This document shows positions 1 through 5,585 of a stretch of 6,248 bases of DNA, piece after piece (positions within the stretch are counted from its first letter, which is position 1; every line of letters starts with the position of its first letter). Source of the DNA: an uncultured Maritalea sp. (GTDB taxonomy: Bacteria > Pseudomonadota > Alphaproteobacteria > Rhizobiales > Devosiaceae); NCBI GenBank assembly GCA_913055925.1, contig CAJXLH010000168.1, positions 1-6,248 on the forward strand, given 5' to 3'. The notes under the pieces were generated by a model that was not told the origin of the DNA, ran no database searches, and saw only the letters and a program-made list of their open reading frames with translations. The position numbers and the translations under genes were made by a program.

Positions 1-238
1 ATTCATTGATCACATCGCGCCACCAACCATACATGGTGTACAAAACGCCAACCAAACCGATGTAGAAGACGAATGGGTTTGCAAGATTTGTCCCACGAAA
101 GTCGAAACTGCGTCCCGTAGCGTGGTGCATGTACATAATGCCACCAATCGCCATTACAAACGCGAAAAACGCACCGAATGCTGGCCAAGGACTTGGTTCA
201 ACCAAGTGATAGTCATGATTTTTTGCGTGTGCAGCCAT
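1..238 (-). CDS. ctaE: Cytochrome c oxidase subunit III, N-terminal part (cut by window edge)
   Basis: Subunit III of the aa3-type cytochrome c oxidase is an inner-membrane, multi-helix protein without redox metals. It stabilises subunit I and supports proton uptake. The 79 visible residues begin with a polar segment containing HDYHLVEPSPWP, the characteristic N-terminal signature of the family. One hydrophobic helix (about residues 19-38) follows, and a second (about 55-70) ends in the conserved GWWRDVINE. The family is usually 260-300 residues long, so roughly 70% lies beyond the left edge. The start is ATG at 238, with GGGGAGAGG (244-252) 5 bases upstream. It lies 18 bases after the ctaG stop and is clearly the next cistron of the operon. 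Nothing in the visible part suggests a broken gene. Identification is secure from the motifs and the context. Confidence 0.95.
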   Translation of the reverse strand, partial: MAAHAKNHDYHLVEPSPWPAFGAFFAFVMAIGGIMYMHHATGRSFDFRGTNLANPFVFYIGLVGVLYTMYGWWRDVINE

Positions 239-256
239 TAAAGCCTCTCCCCGTCC

Positions 257-805
257 TTACGAAGCGTAAAATGCATAAAAGAGCGTGATTTCTTTAATCG
301 TATCGAGCTCTTTGTCCAAATCCAACTCCGGATCTACATAATAGATTACCGGCATTTCCTTAACTTCACCTGGCGCCAATGTCTGCTCGGTGAAGCAAAA
401 ACATTCAATCTTATTGAAATATGTGCCCGCCTTTGACGGCGACACATTAAACCCAGCGGTTGTTGCAACTGGCTTGTCGCTTAGATTGGTCGCAACATAA
501 TTTACGATGACGCGTGACCCAATTTTGTCGACAGACATTGCTGCTGGCTTAACTTCAATCGGCAATGCGGCGTCAACGCTTGCGGTAAAGCGGACGGCCA
601 TTTCGCGATCAATGATTGCAACGGTTGCTGTTTCGTCTGCGACTTGCGTCGTGCCACCATAGCCAGTGACTTGGCAGAAAATCTGATAGATCGGCACAGC
701 GGCGTAGGCCAAGCCCACCATGCCGGCCACAAGCGCAAAGAGAACAATCGCAACCTTTTTGTTGCGGTTTTCTGAGTGCTCTGCTGTCAAATTTACGTTC
801 GCCAT
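257..805 (-). CDS. ctaG: Cytochrome c oxidase assembly protein Cox11/CtaG (CuB copper chaperone)
   Basis: Cox11 is anchored in the inner membrane by one N-terminal helix, and its periplasmic domain delivers copper to the CuB site of subunit I. From ATG at 805 the product has 182 residues, a usual length. It has a charged N-terminus, a membrane helix at about 18-38, then VPIYQIFCQVTGYGGTTQ (38-54), a typical Cox11 signature with Cys44. The copper-binding CFC pair is Cys135 and Cys137, in NKIECFCFTEQTL. The conserved MPVIYYVDPEL (151-161) follows. The reading frame is open upstream to an ATG at 859, but that start would overlap the coxF gene by 41 bases and add 18 unconserved polar residues. 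The 805 start has AAGGA overlapping the coxF stop codon, about 10 bases upstream, so I prefer it. The stop lies 18 bases before ctaE. Confidence 0.95.
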   Translation of the reverse strand: MANVNLTAEHSENRNKKVAIVLFALVAGMVGLAYAAVPIYQIFCQVTGYGGTTQVADETATVAIIDREMAVRFTASVDAALPIEVKPAAMSVDKIGSRVIVNYVATNLSDKPVATTAGFNVSPSKAGTYFNKIECFCFTEQTLAPGEVKEMPVIYYVDPELDLDKELDTIKEITLFYAFYAS

Positions 806-818
806 TTTCTGCCCGTCC

Positions 819-974
819 TTACAAAGGTCGCTGGAAAATTGCAGGGCCGATTTTGACAATCGTCACCGCGTAGAACAACACAACAAGTGCACCAAGCACC
901 AATGCCAAAGCGATAGAGCGCTTACGGCGACGCTTTTTCAATTCTTCCATTTGCTCAGGAGTAAGATCAGACAT
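819..974 (-). CDS. coxF: Small single-helix CoxF-type protein of the cytochrome oxidase operon
   Basis: This is a 51-residue frame between ctaB and ctaG, short enough to be missed by automatic calling. It begins MSDLTPEQMEELKKRRRKRS and continues with one hydrophobic helix (about residues 21-40, ending VLFYAVTIVKI). It closes with the short tail GPAIFQRPL. The basic run at 13-19 just before the helix predicts a cytoplasmic N-terminus. Alphaproteobacterial cox operons commonly carry a small protein of this shape at this position, called CoxF; its exact role is not well defined. The ATG at 974 shares one base with the ctaB stop (TAATG), and GGGAGGG (983-989) sits 8 bases upstream, so translational coupling to ctaB is likely. 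The TAA stop (821-819) is embedded in the ribosome-binding site of ctaG. The frame, ribosome-binding site and placement strongly support a real gene. The symbol rests on remembered family resemblance. Confidence 0.85.
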   Translation of the reverse strand: MSDLTPEQMEELKKRRRKRSIALALVLGALVVLFYAVTIVKIGPAIFQRPL

Positions 975-1906
975 TAAACGATCCCTCCCAAAAGCCGCGT
1001 CACAACAATATCTGCTGCGAGGATGAGGAAGATTGCGAACAAATAGACAAGTGAGAACGCGAAAAGCTTACGCGCCGCTTTTTTCATTTCAACAGGTTCA
1101 TTTTCGCGCCAAAGTTTCGTCGCGTAAAAAATGAAACCACCGCTCAATAGTGCCGCAGCCGCACCATAGGCGAGGCTTGCAAAACCGATGGCTGCAGGGG
1201 AAAGTGCAACCGCGCCAAGAATGAGCGAATAGACAAATATCTGATTTTGCGTTGCGCGTTCACCCGCAACGTTTGGCAGCATTGGAATGCCGGCCGCCTC
1301 ATAGTCACCCTTTTTGTACAAAGCCAGCGCCCAAAAATGTGGTGGCGTCCACAAAAAGATGATGAGGAAAAGAATTGTGCTTTCAATCGTGATTGTACCT
1401 GTAACCGCGGCCCAACCAATCATTGGAGGGAAAGCGCCCGCCGCGCCACCAATTACAATGTTTTGCGGTGTCCAACGCTTAAGCCACATCGTGTAGATCA
1501 CGGCGTAGAAAAAGATCGTAAAGGCCAACAGACCGCCAGCGACCCAGTTTACGAGCAATCCAAGCGTGACAACTGAGAAAGCAGAAAGCACTAGGCCGAA
1601 TGCAAGCGCTTCGCCTTTAGTCACTTTGCCAGCTGGAATCGGACGATTGATCGTGCGGCTCATAATGGTGTCGATGTCGGCATCGTACCACATGTTGAGC
1701 GCGCCAGATGCACCTGCGCCAATGGCGATACACAAGATAGCCGTGAACCCGATAAGCGGATGCACGCCACCTGGCGCCACAAGCAAACCAACAATTGCCG
1801 TAAAGATAACCAACGACATGACGCGCGGCTTAAGCAGCGCGAAATAGTCTTCAACATCCGCAGTGGAGTATAAAGGCTTGTCGTTTTGATCTGTCACAAA
1901 TGCCAT
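974..1906 (-). CDS. ctaB: Protoheme IX farnesyltransferase (heme O synthase)
   Basis: This enzyme transfers a farnesyl group to heme B to give heme O, the first of two steps to the heme A used by subunit I. It is a polytopic inner-membrane protein of the UbiA prenyltransferase superfamily. The 310-residue product shows the first Asp-rich motif as NMWYDADID (N71, D75, D79), followed by MSRTINRPIPAG (82-93). The loop YTMWLKRWTPQN is at 138-149 and GGAAGAFPPMIGW at 153-165. The segment WTPPHFWALALYKKGDYEAAGIPMLP is at 186-211. About eight or nine hydrophobic helices can be picked out. The length is normal for the family. The ATG at 1906 has only a weak and distant AAAAGG upstream, preceded by a hairpin in the 63-base gap after ctaD, so expression may be set lower than that of ctaD (inference). 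The stop overlaps the coxF start by one base. The second enzyme, heme A synthase CtaA, is not in the window. Confidence 0.97.
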   Translation of the reverse strand: MAFVTDQNDKPLYSTADVEDYFALLKPRVMSLVIFTAIVGLLVAPGGVHPLIGFTAILCIAIGAGASGALNMWYDADIDTIMSRTINRPIPAGKVTKGEALAFGLVLSAFSVVTLGLLVNWVAGGLLAFTIFFYAVIYTMWLKRWTPQNIVIGGAAGAFPPMIGWAAVTGTITIESTILFLIIFLWTPPHFWALALYKKGDYEAAGIPMLPNVAGERATQNQIFVYSLILGAVALSPAAIGFASLAYGAAAALLSGGFIFYATKLWRENEPVEMKKAARKLFAFSLVYLFAIFLILAADIVVTRLLGGIV

Positions 1907-1930
1907 TATTGACGGTGAACCTTTTGGTAG

Positions 1931-1960
1931 GCGCTCCGCCGAAGATGCCCGGCGAAGCGC
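1931..1960 (-). other. Intercistronic hairpin between ctaD and ctaB
   Basis: On the transcribed strand an 11-base arm (GCGCTTCGCCG) is followed by an 8-base loop and the arm CGGCGGAGCGC. All eleven positions pair, one of them as a G-U wobble. The hairpin begins 9 bases after the ctaD stop codon and ends 24 bases before the ctaB start. No run of U follows it, so it is not a textbook intrinsic terminator. The position suits a 3' stabiliser of the ctaD message or a partial attenuator before the accessory genes. The structure is seen in the sequence; the role is inferred. Confidence 0.65.
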
Positions 1961-1969
1961 AAATTTTCA

Positions 1970-3622
1970 CTACTTAATTTTCGGCAGTGTTTCGAACTGG
2001 TGGAACGGTGGAGGTGAAGGAAGTGTCCACTCCAATGTGTTCGCACCTTCGCCCCATGGGTTGTCTTCTGCCTGGCGCTTTTTCATCAAGCTTTCGATGA
2101 TTGTCCAGAAGAAAAACACCAAACCAAGAGCCATGATCAGGTAGCCGACTGATGAAACCATGTTCCAGAATGCAAATGCATCAGGATAGTCAACATAACG
2201 TCGTGGCATGCCGTTCAGGCCGAGGAAGTGTTGCGGGAAGAAGATCAAGTTCACGCCCACGAACATCACCCAGAAGTGCAATGTCGCAAGTGTTTCATTG
2301 TACATGTAACCGAACATTTTTGGGTACCAGTAGTACCAAGCCGCAAAGATCGCGAATACCGCACCAAGTGACAACACGTAGTGGAAGTGAGCAACCACAT
2401 AGTATGTGTCGTGCAATGAACGGTCAGCACCAGCGTTCGCCAAAACAACACCTGTCACGCCACCAACGGTGAACAAGAAGATGAAGCCGATAGCCCACTG
2501 CATTGGTGGACGGAATGACATTGAGCCACCCCACATTGTCGCAATCCATGAGAAGATTTTTACGCCTGTCGGTACCGCAATAACCATCGTGGCGAACACG
2601 AAGTAGCGTTGTGTATCAAGCGAGATACCTGTTGTGTACATGTGGTGTGCCCACACAATGAAGCCAACAAAGCCAATCGCAACCATCGCGTACACCATGC
2701 CCAAGTAACCGAAAATTGGCTTCTTAGAGAATGTTGAAACGATGTGAGACACAATGCCAAACGCTGGCAAAATCATGATGTACACTTCAGGGTGACCGAA
2801 GAACCAGAACAAGTGTTGGAACAAGATCGGATCGCCACCGCCGTCAGGTGTAAAGAATGTAGTGCCGAAGTTCCGGTCTGTGAGCAACATGGTGATCGCG
2901 CCAGCCAAAACAGGCAAAGACAACAACAGCAAGAACGCAGTTACAAGCATCGACCACGCGAACAAAGGCATTTTGTGCAAAGTCATGCCAGGAGCGCGCA
3001 TGTTGAAGATTGTCGTGATGAAGTTGATCGCGCCAAGGATAGATGAAACACCTGCTACGTGAAGGGAAAGAATAGCAAAGTCCATCGCAGGTCCCGGCTG
3101 ACCTGTTGTTGATAGAGGTGGGTAAACGGTCCAACCGCCACCTGTGCCCATACCGCCCGGAGGGCCCTCAAAGAACATAGAAAGAAGCAACAACAAAAAT
3201 GCTGGTGGCAACAACCAGAACGAAATGTTGTTCATACGTGGGAAAGCCATGTCCGGTGCGCCAACCATGATTGGCACGAACCAGTTGGCGTAGCCGCCAA
3301 TAAGACCAGGCATAACCACAAAGAAAACCATGATCAGGCCGTGCGCCGTGGTGAACACGTTGAACATGTGCTTACCAGCGTCTAGAGCGGCAGCACTTTC
3401 CCACTCGTGGCCATAAACCATTGATGCAAGGCCAGGGAAAATCTGGATGCCCGGCTCAGCCAATTCCCAGCGCATGAAGCCAGAAAGGGCACCACCGATG
3501 ATACCGGCGATGATTGCAAAGATGAGGTACATGGTACCAATATCTTTGTGGTTTGTTGAATATACGTAGCGCTTCCAACCTGTTGGGTGATCGTGCGCGT
3601 GGTCAGCAGTTGCAGTTGCCAT
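1970..3622 (-). CDS. ctaD: Cytochrome c oxidase subunit I (aa3-type, heme-copper oxidase family A)
   Basis: This is the catalytic subunit, which reduces O2 to water and pumps protons across the inner membrane. It has 550 residues and twelve expected helices. The key residues are present. His94 (TTAHGLIMVFF) and His414 are the heme a ligands, and His412 is the heme a3 ligand (AHFHYVLSLGA). The CuB ligands are His277, His326 and His327. GHPEVY (276-281) carries Glu279 and the Tyr281 that cross-links to a CuB histidine, which marks an A1-type oxidase. Asp124 (APDMAFPRMNN) marks the D proton channel and Lys355 (VPTGVKIFSW) the K channel. Arg474-Arg475 contact heme propionates. These roles are transferred from Paracoccus and Rhodobacter enzymes by motif. 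The ATG at 3622 has AGGA 6 bases upstream. A hairpin lies in the intergenic gap on each side of the gene. Confidence 0.98.
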   Translation of the reverse strand: MATATADHAHDHPTGWKRYVYSTNHKDIGTMYLIFAIIAGIIGGALSGFMRWELAEPGIQIFPGLASMVYGHEWESAAALDAGKHMFNVFTTAHGLIMVFFVVMPGLIGGYANWFVPIMVGAPDMAFPRMNNISFWLLPPAFLLLLLSMFFEGPPGGMGTGGGWTVYPPLSTTGQPGPAMDFAILSLHVAGVSSILGAINFITTIFNMRAPGMTLHKMPLFAWSMLVTAFLLLLSLPVLAGAITMLLTDRNFGTTFFTPDGGGDPILFQHLFWFFGHPEVYIMILPAFGIVSHIVSTFSKKPIFGYLGMVYAMVAIGFVGFIVWAHHMYTTGISLDTQRYFVFATMVIAVPTGVKIFSWIATMWGGSMSFRPPMQWAIGFIFLFTVGGVTGVVLANAGADRSLHDTYYVVAHFHYVLSLGAVFAIFAAWYYWYPKMFGYMYNETLATLHFWVMFVGVNLIFFPQHFLGLNGMPRRYVDYPDAFAFWNMVSSVGYLIMALGLVFFFWTIIESLMKKRQAEDNPWGEGANTLEWTLPSPPPFHQFETLPKIK

Positions 3623-3647
3623 TTGCTTTCCTGTCTCTTTCCCATTC

Positions 3648-3667
3648 GCCTCTTGAAAATAAGAGGC
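3648..3667 (-). other. Intercistronic hairpin between ctaC and ctaD
   Basis: A perfect 7-base inverted repeat (GCCTCTT / AAGAGGC) encloses a 6-base loop, ATTTTC on the transcribed strand. It sits in the 67-base gap, 22 bases after the ctaC stop and 25 bases before the ctaD start. There is no U tract after it, so complete termination is unlikely. It could protect the ctaC message from 3' exonucleases or mark a processing point. The pairing is seen directly; the function is inference. Confidence 0.6.
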
Positions 3668-3689
3668 CCCAAAACTTTTTCTCGTGACG

Positions 3690-4601
3690 TTACTTCAAGC
3701 TAGCCAAAGTCAAATTGGCAGCTTCAACATCATCTTCTGCCTTTAGCTTTTCAGCCCAAGCGGCGTATTCTTCTTTAGAAACAACGCGCACTGCGATTGG
3801 CATGAAGGCGTGGTCTTTACCGCAAAGCTCAGAACACTGGCCGTAATACATGCCTTCTTTACGTGCGTGGAACCATGTCTCGTTGATACGACCCGGTACA
3901 GCATCTGTTTTCACGCCGAACGAAGGAACCGCAAATGCGTGGATAACGTCAGCCGCTGTGATCAACATGCGAACTGTTGTGCCCACTGGCACCACCATTT
4001 CATTGTCCACTGCCAACAAGCGAGGCTCATTTGGCTTATTTGCTGCAATGTCTGCGTCGCTAAGCATGATTGAATCGAATGACGCACCATCAAGGTCGTT
4101 ATATTCGTAACCCCAGTACCACTGATATCCTGTTGCGGTGATGGTCACCTCAGGTGCAGGTACTTTTTCGCCGTCAGCGCGAGAGAAGATTGATGAACCA
4201 AGATATTGGCGCTCGCCATCAGGTGTTGTCATTTGGTCAGCTAGAACGCCAAATGATGGAACAGCGATTACGATCAAAATCGCGATTGGCAACACAGTCC
4301 AAACAATCTCAATGAGTGTATTGTGTGTTGTGCGTGATGGTTCTGGATTTGATTTCGCATTGTAACGCACCATGACCCAGATCAATAACGCCGTGACGAA
4401 AATCACTATTATGGTGATCAACGGTACGAGCAATCCATCGTGGAAGGCTTTGGTGCTGTCCATAATTGGCGTAACGGATTCTTGGAATCCAAGCGCGCCA
4501 TCTACAGGCTGCCCAACACCTTGGGCAAATGCAGCCGTGGGCAGAACCACAGCTAGAAAAATTGATACGAATTTAGCCAGACGTGCAATAGTGCTGTTCA
4601 C
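3690..4601 (-). CDS. ctaC: Cytochrome c oxidase subunit II (CuA subunit)
   Basis: Subunit II accepts electrons from cytochrome c at its periplasmic binuclear CuA centre and passes them to heme a. The 303-residue product starts with a Sec signal peptide (basic MNSTIARLAK, hydrophobic core, cleavage likely after AFA at about 26). Two membrane helices follow, at about 58-79 and 97-117. The aromatic patch GYQWYWGYEY (158-167) is where electrons enter. The CuA ligands are all present: His221 (VIHAFAVPSFGVKTD), then CSELCGKDHAFM with Cys256, Glu258 (backbone), Cys260, His264 and Met267. The C-terminus is a plain charged tail with no fused cytochrome c domain. The start is GTG at 4601, chosen because GGGAG lies 6 bases upstream and the signal peptide begins exactly there. 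It is the first gene of the operon and diverges from the IalB-family gene. Confidence 0.97.
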   Translation of the reverse strand: MNSTIARLAKFVSIFLAVVLPTAAFAQGVGQPVDGALGFQESVTPIMDSTKAFHDGLLVPLITIIVIFVTALLIWVMVRYNAKSNPEPSRTTHNTLIEIVWTVLPIAILIVIAVPSFGVLADQMTTPDGERQYLGSSIFSRADGEKVPAPEVTITATGYQWYWGYEYNDLDGASFDSIMLSDADIAANKPNEPRLLAVDNEMVVPVGTTVRMLITAADVIHAFAVPSFGVKTDAVPGRINETWFHARKEGMYYGQCSELCGKDHAFMPIAVRVVSKEEYAAWAEKLKAEDDVEAANLTLASLK

Positions 4602-4645
4602 GTCAGTCTCCCTTTGCGACTTGTTTTAGCCTAACGTGCGCGTAC

Positions 4646-4674
4646 CGATAAGTGGAATGCACTCCGCTTGTCAA
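4646..4674 (-). promoter_or_regulatory. Candidate proximal promoter of the cox operon
   Basis: On the minus strand a perfect -35 box TTGACA (4674-4669) is followed after 17 bases by TTATCG (4651-4646); with an 18-base spacer the -10 box reads TATCGG. The -10 match is poor by E. coli rules, but alphaproteobacterial -10 boxes are often weak. Transcription would start near 4639, giving a leader of about 38 bases before the GTG of ctaC. Confidence 0.5.
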
Positions 4675-4718
4675 TTCGCTCACCCCCAATTCTAGGCAGA
4701 ATCTCATTGCTGACCTAA

Positions 4719-4748
4719 ATCATACCAGAACCAAATGCGCAATTCCAA
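4719..4748 (-). promoter_or_regulatory. Candidate distal promoter of the cox operon, with extended -10
   Basis: On the minus strand TTGGAA (4748-4743), 18 bases and TATGAT (4724-4719) form a sigma-70-like pair. The -10 is preceded by TGG, an extended -10 signature. The -10 matches five of six consensus bases and the -35 four of six. The -35 lies inside one copy of the 9-base direct repeat, so a regulator bound there could act on this start. This is a pattern match only. Confidence 0.4.
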
Positions 4749-4753
4749 ATGCG
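4731..4753. repeat. 9-base direct repeat CCAAATGCG in the cox promoter region
   Basis: CCAAATGCG occurs at 4731-4739 and again at 4745-4753, a period of 14 bases (read as CGCATTTGG on the cox strand). The second copy overlaps the -35 of the distal cox promoter candidate and the first lies within its spacer. Tandem half-sites of this kind are typical of response-regulator operators, but I cannot assign a regulator. Confidence 0.5.
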
Positions 4754-4755
4754 TG

Positions 4756-4793
4756 GAAAACAGTGCGGCAAAACCCCGCAAGCTCTGGTTTTC
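4756..4793. repeat. Imperfect inverted repeat in the divergent region
   Basis: An outer stem pairs GAAAACAG (4756-4763) with CTG-G-TTTTC (4785-4793), with one bulged G. An inner stem pairs TGCGG (4764-4768) with CCGCA (4776-4780) around a 7-base loop, with four unpaired bases on one side. It has no U tract on either strand, so I do not call it a terminator. It may be an operator or chance pairing. Confidence 0.35.
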
Positions 4794-4855
4794 ATCAGTT
4801 TGTACGTCTTTTGTCTGATCTTGTATCACTCAAGCCATAGACTTGCCGCAATTGA

Positions 4856-4884
4856 TTGACCTTTATTCACATGGTGACAATTCA
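4856..4884 (+). promoter_or_regulatory. Weak candidate promoter of the IalB-family gene
   Basis: TTGACC (4856-4861) is a good -35 box (five of six). After 17 bases comes AATTCA (4879-4884), a poor -10. The spacer contains the palindrome TCAC-ATG-GTGA (4867-4877), where a bound protein could block initiation. Other placements within the AT-rich stretch are possible, so the exact start is uncertain. Confidence 0.25.
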
Positions 4885-4956
4885 ATTGAGTAAATTGACT
4901 TGGCGCATCGCCCGTCGCAAAAAGATGGGGAAATCAATCCGTTTTGGAGAATCACT

Positions 4957-5457
4957 TTGTTTGCTCGTTTTTCTGCAGTTTTGGTCGGCTTGGGCTTGGT
5001 GCTGTTCACCAGCCAATTGGCAATGGCGCAAGGCGTCGTGCGTGCGCAGCACGGTGATTGGCAGATGACATGCGACACACCGCCAGGCGCAAGCTCTGAG
5101 CAATGTGCGTTGATCCAAAATGTCACTGCGGAAAACCAACCGGGCGTTGCGCTCGGCGTTATCGTTCTCAAAACCGCTGATGGCAAAGCCCGCTTGCTTC
5201 GGGTGCTCGCGCCCTTGGGCATTTTGCTGCCGAACCAGCTTGGCCTCGTGCTTGACGGCAAAGACAAGGGCCGCGCGCCTTTTGTTCGCTGCTTGCCCAA
5301 CGGCTGCATGGCAGAAGTTGTGTTGGACGACCAATTGATTTCCGAATTGCGCACAGGCGAAACCGCCCTCTTTATTGTGTTCAAAACACCTGAAGAAGGT
5401 ATCGGCATTCCCGTTTCGCTCAACGGATTTGGCGCGGGCTTTGACGCGCTGCCATAA
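4957..5457 (+). CDS. Secreted IalB-family protein (invasion-associated locus B domain)
   Basis: The protein has 166 residues: a signal peptide (MFARFSAVLVGLGLVLFTSQLAMA, cleavage likely after residue 24, before Gln) and then one IalB domain. Family hallmarks are HGDWQMTC near the mature N-terminus, LLRVLAPLGILLP (80-92), PFVRCLPNGCMAEVVLD (108-124) and PVSLNGF (152-158). Cys39, Cys50, Cys112 and Cys117 could form two periplasmic disulfides. The family is named for a Bartonella protein linked to red-cell invasion, but members are widespread in free-living alphaproteobacteria, where the role is unclear; the name should not be read as pathogenicity. The start is a TTG at 4957 with GGAG 7 bases upstream, which gives a well-formed signal peptide. 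A TTG at 4900 would add 19 residues but has no ribosome-binding site. The gene diverges from ctaC. Confidence 0.88.
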   Translation: MFARFSAVLVGLGLVLFTSQLAMAQGVVRAQHGDWQMTCDTPPGASSEQCALIQNVTAENQPGVALGVIVLKTADGKARLLRVLAPLGILLPNQLGLVLDGKDKGRAPFVRCLPNGCMAEVVLDDQLISELRTGETALFIVFKTPEEGIGIPVSLNGFGAGFDALP

Positions 5458-5463
5458 CGGCCT

Positions 5464-5512
5464 GCGGCGATTGGCAACTATTCATTGCCATTCATCCGCT
5501 TGATCTTTTCAG
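5464..5512 (+). terminator. Imperfect terminator-like hairpin after the IalB-family gene
   Basis: Seven bases after the stop codon, GCGG (5464-5467) can pair with CCGC (5496-5499). Inside that, TGGCAA (5472-5477) pairs perfectly with TTGCCA (5485-5490) around a 7-base loop, with an internal loop between the two stems. A T-rich stretch, TTGATCTTTTC, follows. The broken stem and interrupted T run make this a weak terminator at best, so some read-through into the MATE gene is plausible. Confidence 0.4.
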
Positions 5513-5525
5513 CATTTACCCCCAA

Positions 5526-5585
5526 ATAGTGCACTCGTCTTTTCGCGTGCATGATCGCGCATCCAACTAAAGAGTGTTGCACTAT
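5526..5585 (+). other. Possible leader structure over the start site of the MATE gene
   Basis: ATAGTGCA (5526-5533) is an exact inverted repeat of TGCACTAT (5578-5585), which includes the first two bases of the start codon. The pairing can extend inward with CTC (5534-5536) to GAG (5572-5574) across a 3-base bulge, covering part of the AAAGAG ribosome-binding site. If the transcript begins upstream of 5526, both translation signals would be partly paired. The repeat is seen; the regulatory effect is inferred and an 8-base match at this distance could be chance. Confidence 0.35.

Larger units (their letters stand above)
4602..4956. promoter_or_regulatory. Divergent control region between the cox operon and the IalB-family gene
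   Basis: This 355-base stretch separates two genes that point away from each other, so it must contain both sets of start signals. I see no convincing gene in it. The short frames present lack ribosome-binding sites and family motifs. It holds two candidate minus-strand promoters (4646-4674 and 4719-4748), a 9-base direct repeat (4731-4739 and 4745-4753) and an imperfect inverted repeat (4756-4793). Nearer the plus-strand gene it is AT-rich, with CAATTG twice (4849 and 4883) and a TCAC-ATG-GTGA palindrome (4867-4877). Confidence 0.7.

Noticed and set aside
3..188. 61-codon minus-strand frame inside ctaE
   Set aside because: It is in the wrong frame relative to the subunit III motifs, which read through continuously from ATG at 238.
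1247..1576. 109-codon plus-strand frame opposite ctaB
   Set aside because: Shadow of ctaB, whose complete set of UbiA-family motifs lies on the other strand. No start signals or family resemblance.
4764..4780. Small TGCGG/CCGCA hairpin as a terminator
   Set aside because: Only five pairs, no T run on either strand, and it lies in a divergent promoter region where no transcript needs to end.
4925..5068. Short plus-strand frame from ATG at 4925, overlapping the start of the IalB-family gene in another frame
   Set aside because: No ribosome-binding site, an odd Trp/Cys-rich composition, and it ends within the IalB gene. I saw no sign that it joins the IalB frame by frameshift.
4863..5477. Long open frame of 204 codons on the minus strand opposite the IalB-family gene
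   Set aside because: The plus-strand frame has the signal peptide, all IalB motifs and a ribosome-binding site. The antisense frame is a by-product of its codon usage and resembles no family I know.
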